NCBI GenBank assembly: GCA_024644405.1
Contig: JAHELC010000017.1
Coordinates: 1-43,593 of the forward strand
Direction of reading: 5' to 3'
Length of the DNA: 43,593 nucleotides
DNA from: Nitrospinaceae bacterium
GTDB taxonomy: Bacteria; Nitrospinota; Nitrospinia; Nitrospinales; Nitrospinaceae
Shown here: positions 1-7,404 of the stretch, piece after piece
Layout of the letters: the number at the start of each line of letters is the position of its first letter
Numbering within the stretch: position 1 is the stretch's first letter
Notes under the pieces: model-generated
Databases searched by the model: none
What the model was told of the DNA's origin: nothing
The model's input: the letters and a program-made list of their open reading frames with translations, nothing else
Translations under genes and position numbers: made by a program

Positions 1-54
1 CCGAATGTCCGCTTTTGGCCGAAAGCTGACCTCTGTGGTTCGAAATCCACACAT

Positions 55-70
55 CCCCCTTTACAAGGGG
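55..70. repeat. Small palindrome, CCCCTT-tac-AAGGGG type
   Basis: An inverted repeat with arms CCCCTT (56-61) and AAGGGG (65-70) around a three-base loop. The same design returns at 1757-1777, 2414-2432 and 2593-2609, so it is a dispersed element of this intergenic DNA. Such G/C-armed hairpins can act as terminators or REP-like elements. No T-run follows, so termination is not shown. Confidence 0.55.
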
Positions 71-78
71 AGTTAAGA

Positions 79-118
79 ATCTGTCTTCATCCGTGTTCAT
101 CTGTGTCTATCTGTGGTT
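79..118. repeat. Degenerate tandem repeat, 10-base period
   Basis: Four consecutive 10-base units of the form ATCtGTgTTC occupy 79-118. They differ at one to three positions each. The stretch lies in non-coding DNA next to the palindrome at 55-70. Similar 'ATCTGTGTTCATCTGTG' strings are common intergenic filler in many bacterial genomes (recollection, not checked). No gene function is seen. Confidence 0.6.
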
Positions 119-196
119 AATCAACCATATTGCTCCCTATCCTAAAACTAGTGTAGACTGGCTCCTCAAAAGGGGAAGTTATCAACCACCCCCAGC

Positions 197-240
197 CCCT
201 TCCTTCGACAGGCTCAGGACAGGCTCTTGGAAAGGAAGGG
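197..240. repeat. REP-like composite palindrome upstream of the coiled-coil remnant
   Basis: Outer arms CCCTTCCTT (197-205) and AAGGAAGGG (232-240) enclose the core 'cgacaggctcaggacaggct'. Related cores with the CTGTCGAAGG / CTTCGGCAAGCTCAGG signature occur at 1848-1880 and 2479-2530. They are dispersed extragenic palindromes of the REP type. No transposase of the RAYT type is present in the window. Confidence 0.6.
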
Positions 241-264
241 AGTCAGATTACAGGAGAAAAACCA

Positions 265-369
265 ATGGGCATTCAAGAAGAGTATCAGAAGAAACGGCAT
301 GAACTGAAAGATGGCAGCGGGGACGGTTCGGGGTACAGTACCCGGCGTTTTGCGCGGAGGGTGAACTGA
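265..369 (+). pseudogene. Internally deleted copy of the small coiled-coil protein gene (34-codon remnant)
   Basis: From CAGGAGAAAA (251-260) through the first nine codons this stretch matches the leader and start of the intact gene at 1425. It then jumps to a segment matching the later KKLHELKDASGD part of that protein. About 49 codons are missing between two CAGAA-containing sites, consistent with deletion across short direct repeats. After the ELKDGSGD segment the frame no longer resembles the family and ends at a TGA. That stop overlaps the ATG of the aldo/keto reductase (TGATG at 367-371). The remnant keeps a start codon and ribosome binding site, so it could still be translated and couple translation to the next gene. 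It is probably a decayed paralog, but use as a leader peptide cannot be excluded. Confidence 0.7.
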
Positions 370-1319
370 TGCATTCGAAAAAAGTCGAAGGACTCGATAT
401 CCCCTGGACGGCTCTCACTCTGGGCTGTTTGCAGATTGCCCCCAGCCAGGCGTGGGGGGACTTGTGTTCGGCAGAAGAGGCCGACCGGGTGGTGAAGACC
501 GCCCTGGAGGGCGGCATCCGGGCGTTTGATACCGCCGAGGGTTATGGCGACGGGGAATCCGAACGCCGCCTCGGCAAGGCTTTGGGTTCCCGCAAAAACG
601 AGGTCCTCATCATTTCCAAAATCTGGCCCGATGCCGAATTGTCACTCGAGGCTTACCAGTCGCGCCTGGAGGGGACGTTGAAAGCGCTTGGGCGGGATTA
701 TGTCGATGTGTATCTGGTCCACTGGCCGGGCATGTATTTGGACACCATGGTAAAGACCGGGAAGATGTGCGACTTTATGTCTGCTCTCAAAGAAAGCGGC
801 AAGGCCCGTACCGTAGGTATCTCGAATTTCCGGGCGCCGGACATTGGCCTGATGTCAGGCGCCGCCTCGTTGTTCACCGTCAATCAGGTTCCTTATAACC
901 TGCTTCAGCGCGAGTACGAAGGTGCGCATTTAAGACAATGTGAAAGGGCCGGTATCGGTTACATGGCGTATGCGCCCAGTGCCCGTGGTCTGTTAGCCGG
1001 TCGACTCGATGAAGAGGCCTTAAAGGCACCCACCCGCCAGGACTATCACCTGTATTACCAGCCTCATTTGGGTGAATCGCAAATCGTGCGCCACACGGTT
1101 CAGGAAATTGCACAGGAACTCAATACGGTCCCCATCAACGTGGCACTCGCATGGGTGATCCAGCAAAGGAATATCATCACCGCTGTGGTGGGGTCACGCA
1201 AAGTGGATCAGGTGAAGGAATTTTGTGCTGCCGGGGATATTACGCTGACTCCCGGTCAGCTGGACCGTCTCAACAAGTCGAGCGCTCAGTTTCATTCCGC
1301 CAGCGGTATAATTGTCTGA
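369..1319 (+). CDS. Aldo/keto reductase
   Basis: A 316-residue NAD(P)H-dependent oxidoreductase with the (beta/alpha)8 aldo/keto reductase fold, expected in the cytoplasm. The catalytic tetrad is intact: Asp54 and Tyr59 in the DTAEGYG motif, Lys84 in IISKIWP and His118 in LVHWPG. The C-terminal cofactor region (AVVGSRKVDQVKE) is also typical. Length is normal for the family. The ATG at 369 overlaps the stop of the upstream remnant and follows GGAGG at about 356-360. The substrate cannot be read from sequence; members of this branch reduce aldehydes or ketones. It is followed by an unrelated coiled-coil gene with its own promoter, so it is probably transcribed separately. Family assignment is firm, physiological role unknown. 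Confidence 0.93.
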   Translation: MHSKKVEGLDIPWTALTLGCLQIAPSQAWGDLCSAEEADRVVKTALEGGIRAFDTAEGYGDGESERRLGKALGSRKNEVLIISKIWPDAELSLEAYQSRLEGTLKALGRDYVDVYLVHWPGMYLDTMVKTGKMCDFMSALKESGKARTVGISNFRAPDIGLMSGAASLFTVNQVPYNLLQREYEGAHLRQCERAGIGYMAYAPSARGLLAGRLDEEALKAPTRQDYHLYYQPHLGESQIVRHTVQEIAQELNTVPINVALAWVIQQRNIITAVVGSRKVDQVKEFCAAGDITLTPGQLDRLNKSSAQFHSASGIIV

Positions 1320-1365
1320 TGACGACTGGGGAAAGCCGCCCTCAGGGGTGCGAAACCTCTCAATA

Positions 1366-1393
1366 CCAATTTAGTGTAAACTTGTCCTATAAT
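1366..1393 (+). promoter_or_regulatory. Probable promoter of the first coiled-coil gene
   Basis: A perfect -10 box TATAAT lies at 1388-1393. CCAATT at 1366-1371 and GTGTAAA at 1374-1380 precede it. The same pair with nearly the same spacing and a TATAAC box lies upstream of the paralog (1944-1970). This suggests a shared duplicated promoter. No consensus -35 is visible, so the CCAATT/GTGTAAA pair may be an activator or alternative-sigma element. Confidence 0.5.
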
Positions 1394-1424
1394 GGTATAA
1401 GCGCAATTTTCAGGAGAAAAGCCA

Positions 1425-1712
1425 ATGGGCATGAAAGAGGATTATCAGAAGGAACTGCAGGCGCAACTGGACGAGTGGGGCAAGGAGATCGACAAGCTCA
1501 AGATCGTCGCCGGCAAGGCCAAGGCGGGATTACAAGGCGAGTATTACAAGGAAGTTGAGGACCTGCGATGCAAACAGCTGGCGGCCCAGAAAAAACTCCA
1601 TGAACTCAAAGATGCGAGCGGAGATGCCTGGGGAGACCTCAAGGAAGGTTGTGAAGGTGCCTGGGATTCTCTGAGCAAGGGCGTGAAAAAAGCCGCCTCC
1701 CGCTTCAAGTAG
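1425..1712 (+). CDS. Small coiled-coil protein, sll1863-like stress family
   Basis: A 95-residue highly charged protein. Residues 5-65 form a probable long amphipathic helix or coiled coil rich in Glu, Lys, Gln and Ala. A C-terminal segment with Trp residues follows (DAWGDLKEG, AWDSLSKG) and ends in KKAASRFK. The layout resembles small 'coiled coil domain-containing/sll1863 family stress response' proteins. No signal peptide, membrane segment or catalytic motif is visible. The start is supported by AGGAG at 1412-1416. A closely related paralog lies at 2000-2302 and a deleted copy at 265-369, so the gene has been tandemly amplified. One Cys in each half (CKQL, EGCEG) is not found in the paralog. 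Function unknown. Confidence 0.8.
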   Translation: MGMKEDYQKELQAQLDEWGKEIDKLKIVAGKAKAGLQGEYYKEVEDLRCKQLAAQKKLHELKDASGDAWGDLKEGCEGAWDSLSKGVKKAASRFK

Positions 1713-1756
1713 CGGTGAACCGCCGCAGGTAATTTTAAAACCTACCCCACCTCAGT

Positions 1757-1777
1757 CCTCCCCTTAGAAAGGGGAGG
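1757..1777. repeat. Palindrome CCTCCCCTT-aga-AAGGGGAGG
   Basis: A perfect 9-bp inverted repeat with a three-base loop lies 45 bases after the stop of the first coiled-coil gene. It belongs to the same dispersed class as the hairpins at 55-70, 2414-2432 and 2593-2609. It could end transcription by stem formation, but no T-tract follows on either strand. Confidence 0.6.
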
Positions 1778-1847
1778 CGGCGAATTGTCGCAGATAATAC
1801 AGGGTCCAGCGTCACGCTGGCCGGGCAAGGGCCCGGAGCAAATTATC

Positions 1848-1880
1848 TGTCACCCTGAGCCTGTCGAAGGGCGACACCGG
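1848..1880. repeat. REP-like element
   Basis: The stretch contains TCACCCTGAGCCTGTCGAAG followed by GGCGACA. It is related to the elements at 197-240 and 2479-2530. It lies between the two coiled-coil paralogs, in the segment separating the duplicated genes. No coding potential is seen between 1713 and 1999. Confidence 0.55.
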
Positions 1881-1943
1881 CTCGCGCCGGAAGCAGTTCA
1901 GTCCATCGTTACGCCGTAAATCCTTCCTATTGCCCCCCATTCG

Positions 1944-1970
1944 CCAATTGGTGTAAAGTAAACCTATAAC
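1944..1970 (+). promoter_or_regulatory. Probable promoter of the second coiled-coil gene
   Basis: CCAATT (1944-1949), GTGTAAA (1951-1957) and TATAAC (1965-1970) repeat the arrangement seen at 1366-1393 in front of the paralog. The duplication therefore covered the promoter as well as the coding region. A strong AGGAGG (1984-1989) follows, 10 bases before the ATG. Confidence 0.5.
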
Positions 1971-1999
1971 AAACCCAATTTATAGGAGGTACACCGATT

Positions 2000-2302
2000 A
2001 TGGGAGACAAGCCGACGAGTATGAAAGAAGAGTATCAAAAGAAACTGCAGGCGCAATTGGACGAGTGGGGGGCCGAAATCGACCAGTTGAAGGCAAAAGC
2101 CGACAAGACCAAGGCGGATTTGAAGATCGAGTATCACAAGGAGATCGAGGGTCTGCGCGCCAAGCAGGAGGCGGCCCAGCAGAAACTGCATGAGCTCAAA
2201 GAAGAGAGCGATGAAGCCTGGGAAGACCTCAAGGGGGGTGTTGAAAGCGCGTGGGAAGCTTTAAGCAAAGGCGTGAAATCGGCCGCTTCCCGTTTCAAGT
2301 AG
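2000..2302 (+). CDS. Small coiled-coil protein, sll1863-like stress family (paralog 2)
   Basis: A 100-residue charged protein nearly identical in plan to the one at 1425: an N-terminal KEEYQKKLQAQLDEWG segment, a long Lys/Glu/Ala coiled coil and a C-terminal AWEDLKGGVESAW segment ending in KSAASRFK. It has five extra codons after the initial Met. There are no Cys residues, signal peptide or membrane segment. The ATG at 2000 is set by AGGAGG 10 bases upstream. The REP-like repeat at 2479-2530 and hairpins at 2414 and 2593 separate it from polA, so it is probably a single-gene transcript. The family is known from stress-responsive bacterial proteins. The exact job is unknown. Confidence 0.82.
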   Translation: MGDKPTSMKEEYQKKLQAQLDEWGAEIDQLKAKADKTKADLKIEYHKEIEGLRAKQEAAQQKLHELKEESDEAWEDLKGGVESAWEALSKGVKSAASRFK

Positions 2303-2616
2303 CCCTCTGGCGAGGAAGGCAATTTCGCTGGGGCGTTACACCGCGATTGATAATCCCTCTTCGCCAACTACGGCTTTAAAGTCGCCAGCGGAGTACCGCC
2401 GCAGGTAACTTAGCCCCTCTTGTAAAGAGGGGTTGGGGTGATTCCTCCACTATCTTTTATCAGATTAAAATTATCGCCTGTCGCCCTTTCCTTCGGCAAG
2501 CTCAGGACAGGTTATCGGCTCAGGGTGACCGTGTATTGGCTCGCGCCAGAATATAGTGTACAGTAGCCCCTCCAAAGGAAGAATCCCCCTGACCCCCTTT
2601 ACAAGGGGGAATATTT
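2303..2616. other. Non-coding, repeat-filled gap before polA
   Basis: No gene is seen here. The stretch holds a hairpin CCCCTCTT-gta-AAGAGGGG (2414-2432), a REP-like element with CTTCGGCAAGCTCAGGACAG (2479-2530), the sequence TATAGTGTACAGT (2553-2565) resembling the TAGTGTA motif of the coiled-coil promoters, and the hairpin at 2593-2609 that abuts the polA start. Confidence 0.6.
2593..2609 (+). promoter_or_regulatory. Hairpin whose right arm supplies the polA ribosome binding site
   Basis: CCCCCTT (2593-2599) pairs with AAGGGGG (2603-2609) across a three-base loop. The right arm is the only purine-rich Shine-Dalgarno candidate for polA, seven bases before the ATG at 2617. If the stem forms in the mRNA it would hide the binding site. 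The element belongs to the dispersed palindrome class seen in this region. Any regulatory effect is inference. Confidence 0.5.
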
Positions 2617-5328
2617 ATGCCGAAGAAACCGAAACTGTATCTGATTGACGGGTCGTCGTATATCTTCCGGGCGTTTTACGGCATCCGGCAGTTCCTGTCC
2701 AATTCCAAAGGACTCCCCACCAACGCGCTGTACGGTTTCACCACCATGCTCTCCAAGGTGGTGCGCGACGAACAGCCGGACTACCTCGCCGTGGTGTTCG
2801 ACTCGAAGGGAAAAACCTTCCGCCACGACCTGTACCCCGAATATAAAGCAAACCGCGACGTGCCGCCGGAAGACCTCGCCGAACAGTTCCCCTACTTTGA
2901 GCCTCTCGTGGAAGCGTTCAATATTGTGAGTCTCAGGCAGGACGGCTACGAGGCGGACGACATCATAGGAACATTGGCGAAGAAGGGCGAAGCGGCGAAG
3001 ATGGAGGTGACGATCGTTTCCGGCGACAAGGACATGATGCAGTTGATCTCCCCGCACGTCCACATGCTCGACACCATGAAGGACAAGCGCTTCGAGAAAC
3101 CGGAGGTGATCGACAAGTTCGGCGTGCCGCCGGAACAGGTGATCGAGGTGATGGGCCTGATGGGCGACTCCAGCGACCACATCCCCGGCGTGAAGGGGGT
3201 GGGACCCAAAACGGCGACGGAGCTGATCCAGAAATACGGCTCGATCGAAAAGCTGTACAAGAATATCGACAAGATCGATAAGGCGAAGCTCAAGGAAAAA
3301 CTGGAGACGGATAAAGAGAACGCCCTGCTCAGCCGCCAGCTGGTGACGATTGATACGGAGATGAAACTCGACTGCAACGTCGAGGATTTAAAGATGCGCG
3401 AACCGCATACCGACAAGTTGCGGGCTCTGTACACAGAGTTTGGGTTTAAAAGTCTGTTAGAGAATTTGCCGGAAGGTAGTGAGGATTCAGGCGCCGGTGT
3501 GCCACCGGCGGCAGATTCTGCCAAGAAAGAGTCCAATTACCAAACCCTATTGGATTGGAAATCTTTTGAGTCGTTATTAAAAACCCTTAAAAAATCTAAA
3601 GAATTTGCGCTCGATCTGGAAACGACGAGCAAGAGTCCGACGCGCGCCGAGATGGTGGGCATTTCGTTTTCCTGGGCGGAGGGCGAGGCGTGCTACATCC
3701 CGGTGAGTCACCGCTACCTGGGTGCGCCGGAACAACTGGATAAAAAGAAAGTCATCGCCGCTCTGAAACCTTTGCTTGAGGATGGAAAACTAAAAAAATT
3801 CGGGCACAATATCAAGTATGATCTGATCGTCCTCGCCAACGAGGGCGTGAAACTTAAAGGCGTGGCGTTCGATTCCATGCTGGCGTCGTACGTGCTGGAC
3901 CCGTCGAAGCGGCAGCACGGTCTTGACGACCTGGCGCTGGAGATATTACAGCACCAGAACATCACTTATTCCGACGTGGCGGGGAAGGGCGCCAAGCAGA
4001 TTGGTTTCGACGAGGTGGAGATCGAACCGGCCGCCGAGTACGCGGCGGAGGACAGCGACGTCACCTTTCGCCTGACGCATGCTCTGAAGGCGCGTTTAAA
4101 AGATGAATCGTTGAAGCTCTACGATGAATTGGAACTGCCGCTGATCGATGTGCTGGCGGATATGGAAATGACCGGCGTGCGGGTCGACCGCGAGCATCTC
4201 AAAAAACTGTCGAGCAAGTTGAGCAAGCGATTAAAGAAGCAGGAGGACGAAATTTATGCGCTGGCGGGGGAGCCATTCAATATCAATTCGCCGAAGCAGT
4301 TGGGGGTCATCCTGTTCGAGAAGCTGGAGTTGCCGGCAAAAAAGAAAACCAAGACCGGCTACTCGACCGACATGAGCGTGATGGAGGAACTGGCGGACGA
4401 GCACGAACTGCCGGCGATGATTGTCAACTTCCGCCAGCTGTCGAAACTCAAGTCGACCTACATCGACGCCCTGCCGCTGGAGATCAATGACAAGACGGGG
4501 CGGGTTCATACCTCCTATAATCAGACGGTGGCAGCAACCGGACGGCTGAGCTCCAGCGATCCGAATCTGCAGAACATACCGATCCGGTCGGACCTCGGCA
4601 AGGAAATCCGGCAGGCGTTCGTCGCCGACAACAGCGGCTGGCTGCTGTCGGCCGACTATTCCCAGATCGAGTTGCGCATCCTGGCGCATCTGTCGGACGA
4701 TCCCGCGTTGATCAAGGCGTTCAAGAAGGGCGAAGATATTCACACGCGCACGGCAGCGGAGATATTCGGGCAATCGCTGGACGCGGTGGATGAGGACGGG
4801 CGCCGCATGGCCAAGGCGGTGAACTTCGGCATCGTGTACGGGTTGAGCGCGTTCGGCTTGTCGCGGCAGTTGAAGATATCGCCGGGCGAGGCGAAGGCGT
4901 TCATCGAGCAGTATTTTGATCTGTACAAGAACGTGAAGACCTTTATGGACAGCACCATTGAACAGGCACGGCAGTGCGGCTATACGGTGACGATGATGAA
5001 CCGTCGGCGCTACCTGCCGGACCTGCACAGCAAGAACCGGCAGGTGCGCGAGGCGGCGGAACGGGTGGCGATCAATTCGCCGGTGCAGGGCAGTGCCGCG
5101 GATATGATCAAGCTGGCGATGATCCGCCTGCACCAGAAACTGCCGAAGCAGAAACTGAGGTCGAAGATGATCATGCAAGTGCACGACGAACTGGTGTTCG
5201 AGTGTCCGGCAAAAGAGAAGAAGGACGTCGAAGTGCTGGTCAAAAAAGAAATGGAGGGCGTGTGGCCGATGCAGGTGCCGGTGGTGGTGCATCTCAACTG
5301 GGGCAAGAACTGGGACGAAGCCCATTAA
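2617..5328 (+). CDS. polA: DNA polymerase I
   Basis: A 903-residue full-length Pol I for Okazaki-fragment processing and repair synthesis. The N-terminal 5'-3' exonuclease (about 1-285) carries IDGSSYIFRAFYG, EADDIIGTLA and the helix-hairpin-helix GVKGVGPKTA. The 3'-5' proofreading domain (about 310-500) looks active: Asp333/Glu335 in LDLET, Asn398/Asp402 in HNIKYD, and Tyr475/Asp479. The polymerase domain has motif A around Asp680 (ADYSQIELR), motif B from Arg729 (RRMAKAVNFGIVYG) and motif C with His856-Asp857 (QVHDE). A Pro/Ala/Gly/Ser-rich linker at about 287-308 contains an in-frame DNA palindrome. The start is the ATG after the AAGGGGG arm at 2603-2609. It stands alone; the next gene begins 142 bases downstream. 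Confidence 0.98.
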   Translation: MPKKPKLYLIDGSSYIFRAFYGIRQFLSNSKGLPTNALYGFTTMLSKVVRDEQPDYLAVVFDSKGKTFRHDLYPEYKANRDVPPEDLAEQFPYFEPLVEAFNIVSLRQDGYEADDIIGTLAKKGEAAKMEVTIVSGDKDMMQLISPHVHMLDTMKDKRFEKPEVIDKFGVPPEQVIEVMGLMGDSSDHIPGVKGVGPKTATELIQKYGSIEKLYKNIDKIDKAKLKEKLETDKENALLSRQLVTIDTEMKLDCNVEDLKMREPHTDKLRALYTEFGFKSLLENLPEGSEDSGAGVPPAADSAKKESNYQTLLDWKSFESLLKTLKKSKEFALDLETTSKSPTRAEMVGISFSWAEGEACYIPVSHRYLGAPEQLDKKKVIAALKPLLEDGKLKKFGHNIKYDLIVLANEGVKLKGVAFDSMLASYVLDPSKRQHGLDDLALEILQHQNITYSDVAGKGAKQIGFDEVEIEPAAEYAAEDSDVTFRLTHALKARLKDESLKLYDELELPLIDVLADMEMTGVRVDREHLKKLSSKLSKRLKKQEDEIYALAGEPFNINSPKQLGVILFEKLELPAKKKTKTGYSTDMSVMEELADEHELPAMIVNFRQLSKLKSTYIDALPLEINDKTGRVHTSYNQTVAATGRLSSSDPNLQNIPIRSDLGKEIRQAFVADNSGWLLSADYSQIELRILAHLSDDPALIKAFKKGEDIHTRTAAEIFGQSLDAVDEDGRRMAKAVNFGIVYGLSAFGLSRQLKISPGEAKAFIEQYFDLYKNVKTFMDSTIEQARQCGYTVTMMNRRRYLPDLHSKNRQVREAAERVAINSPVQGSAADMIKLAMIRLHQKLPKQKLRSKMIMQVHDELVFECPAKEKKDVEVLVKKEMEGVWPMQVPVVVHLNWGKNWDEAH
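3492..3510. repeat. In-frame palindrome in the polA linker
   Basis: An 8-bp perfect inverted repeat CGCCGGTG / CACCGGCG with a TGC loop lies inside polA. It encodes GAGVPPA in the flexible linker between the 5'-3' and 3'-5' exonuclease domains. It looks like a small mobile palindrome tolerated in frame in a non-structured segment. Confidence 0.55.
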
Positions 5329-5470
5329 CGATTCCCGAACCTTTTGTTATAGACACGTTAGAGCCCTTTTCCCCTCCCCGTAGGTTCTCATCTTTTCCTT
5401 TCCAGCCCATGGCCCTTTGTTATACTTATAGGGGCATGTTTATAACACTGTCCTGCATGAGGATCGTTTC

Positions 5471-6373
5471 TTGAGTGAATCATCTAAATTTTTCAGCCGT
5501 CCGCTGAGCCGGCGATTTTTTTTGAAAGCCGGGCTGGGGATTTTCGGAGTGACCGCGCTGGGTGTGGGAAAGGGCTACGCCAACACACTAAAATCCCAAA
5601 TTGAAGTGGAGCGCGTGCCGGTTAAGTTAGAGCGTCTGCCGAAAGCGTTTCGCGGATTCAAGATAGCCCAGCTCAGCGACCTGCATTCATCGCCGTTGGT
5701 CGATCAGGAGCACCTGGACCATGCGGTGGACCTCGCGCTGGCGGAAAAACCGGATCTGATCGCGTTGACCGGAGATTTTATCGGTCATACATTAAGGTCA
5801 CACCGCCAGGAGATTCATGAATTTGATGCGCAGTATCTGGACAACCTGGTCGCGGCCCTCGGCCGTGCCAGGGCCCCGTTCGGGACGTTCGCGGTTTTGG
5901 GCAACCATGATTTCTGGAGCGGGCCGGAGGTGACAAAGCGCATTCATCATGATTTCGAGAACCATGCCGGGATTCGCGTGTTGCGCAACCAGCGCGTCAC
6001 GCTGACCAAAGAAGAAGCGTCGATTCAACTGCTGGGAGTGGATGATTACTGGCACAGTTGGGATTTGAGCAAAACCCTGCGCAAGGTTCCCAGGAAATCG
6101 GTAAAAATCCTGTTGAGTCACAACCCTGAAATCAATCGTCAGCTCAAGCCATCCCACAAGATTGACCTGGTGTTGTCCGGTCATACTCATGGCGGGCAAA
6201 TCTCTTTCCCGTTTATCGGGCCTCCCTTCAGCCCAACCCGGGATTTAAGATACTTGAAGGGTCTGGTGCGGGATGGCGACCGTCAAACCTACATCACCCG
6301 CGGCGTCGGACATCTGGTGGTGCCGATCCGTTTCAACTGCCCGCCGGAAGTGACGCTGATTACCCTGGTTTGA
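5471..6373 (+). CDS. Tat-exported metallophosphoesterase, YkuE/YaeI-like
   Basis: A 300-residue calcineurin-like phosphoesterase with a twin-arginine signal (SRRFFLK at 13-19, then a hydrophobic helix to about 36), so it acts outside the cytoplasmic membrane or is membrane anchored. All metal-binding motifs are present: DLH (70-72), GD (101-102), GNHD (144-147), SHNPE (216-220) and GHTHGG (237-242). Two divalent metals are expected. Relatives include Bacillus YkuE and E. coli YaeI, some of which hydrolyse lipid-linked or UDP-sugar pyrophosphates. The substrate here is not defined. The start is TTG at 5471, with GAGG eight bases upstream; no in-frame ATG precedes the Tat motif. The stop overlaps or abuts the following beta-barrel gene, so the two are probably co-transcribed. 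Confidence 0.9.
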   Translation: MSESSKFFSRPLSRRFFLKAGLGIFGVTALGVGKGYANTLKSQIEVERVPVKLERLPKAFRGFKIAQLSDLHSSPLVDQEHLDHAVDLALAEKPDLIALTGDFIGHTLRSHRQEIHEFDAQYLDNLVAALGRARAPFGTFAVLGNHDFWSGPEVTKRIHHDFENHAGIRVLRNQRVTLTKEEASIQLLGVDDYWHSWDLSKTLRKVPRKSVKILLSHNPEINRQLKPSHKIDLVLSGHTHGGQISFPFIGPPFSPTRDLRYLKGLVRDGDRQTYITRGVGHLVVPIRFNCPPEVTLITLV

Positions 6374-6387
6374 GTCAGGAGGGATTT

Positions 6388-7083
6388 TTGGTATCGCCCG
6401 CCACCTTTCATAGACATTCATCCAGTCTTTGCGCCCTCCTTTGTATTTATATGATGATATTGGGCAGCGGGACAGCGCAGGCGGAGGGAGAGAACTTCAT
6501 GAGTTTTGGTATGGCGGGCGGTATGGTGTTCGCCCCCAATGCTGAGTTGGAATCCATCCCGCCCGCGGGCGATGCCGATTTTGAGGGCGGCTATTCCTTC
6601 AAAACATCGCTGGGAGTTTTGCTGGCACAGAAATTCCAATTGGAAGCCGAATACCTTTACACGTTTAACAGTATCGACGGGATCATCAATCCACCGACGA
6701 CAACCGAACTGGTGAACTCGGACCGGGTGACACACAACCTGATGCTGAGTGCGACCTATCGTGTGGAGGTTCCTCCGCAGGGAGATACGTTATGGGTGCG
6801 TCGGGGGTATTACGTTTACTTCGGGGGAGGTGTCGGGGTTTCCTGGCAGGATTACACTTTGGAAACCCTGGCGAGTAAGTCGGCCTCCAGCCTCGCCTGG
6901 CAGGTACTGATCGGGTTTGAAAAAATGAATTCTTCCCCGTATCTGTTTGCAGCTTTTCCCTCTCCTTTTTTGCAGTACCGGTATCTTAATATCACCGAGG
7001 GTGATTTTGGAACATTCAAGACGGATGCTTCCCTGCATCTCATCGAGTTTGGTTTTCGATTTTATGGCGGGTTCGGTTATTAA
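6388..7083 (+). CDS. Outer-membrane beta-barrel protein
   Basis: About 231 residues. A signal peptide covers roughly residues 1-29 (LCALLCIYMMILGSGTAQA before the cut). The rest alternates short aromatic/Gly-rich strands with polar turns and ends with an aromatic residue after FGFRFYGGFG, as in OmpA/OmpW-like barrels. TTG at 6388 was chosen because AGGAGGG (6377-6383) lies five bases upstream; an in-frame TTG at 6370 that overlaps the previous stop is the alternative. The upstream gene ends at 6373, so the pair forms an operon with an exported phosphoesterase. Barrel family and ligand are not recognised. It may be a small porin or structural envelope protein. Confidence 0.75.
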   Translation: MVSPATFHRHSSSLCALLCIYMMILGSGTAQAEGENFMSFGMAGGMVFAPNAELESIPPAGDADFEGGYSFKTSLGVLLAQKFQLEAEYLYTFNSIDGIINPPTTTELVNSDRVTHNLMLSATYRVEVPPQGDTLWVRRGYYVYFGGGVGVSWQDYTLETLASKSASSLAWQVLIGFEKMNSSPYLFAAFPSPFLQYRYLNITEGDFGTFKTDASLHLIEFGFRFYGGFGY

Positions 7084-7404
7084 TCCGACCGCTCATCCTT
7101 GAACCCTCCTTAAATTCGTATTGTGATCAAGCAAGGCCCGATTACACACGATCAGGCTGAAGGGGGATAAATGCACGAATCTCCGCGGGGATAAAAAGAG
7201 GTTAGAGATCTGAAGGGAATCAGGGCGTAAATCAACCTTTTTGGGGTGATTGAATTGTATGGCGAGCGCAGTTCTTCTTCTAGCCGGCCAAAATCTAAGA
7301 GAAAAATGTCCTCCATATATCAAAAAAGATAAAGTTCCCTTACAATGTAAAGGTATGAAAATCGGGTCATTCCGTCTTATTGGGGTGCCTCTTGGAGGAC
7401 AAGA
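7084..7404. other. Non-coding gap before the TPR membrane protein
   Basis: No gene is seen. Near 7340-7350 there is a short palindrome TTACA-a-TGTAA that could be an operator. GGAGG at 7395-7399 is the ribosome binding site for the gene at 7405. No clear terminator follows the beta-barrel gene. Confidence 0.4.

Noticed and set aside
1-264. CRISPR-like array in the 10-base repeat zone
   Set aside because: Units are 10 bases with no spacers and diverge; there are no cas genes in the window.
4231-5325. A 364-codon open frame opposite polA
   Set aside because: It is antisense to strongly conserved polymerase motifs, and its His/Leu/Arg-rich composition is typical of a shadow frame.
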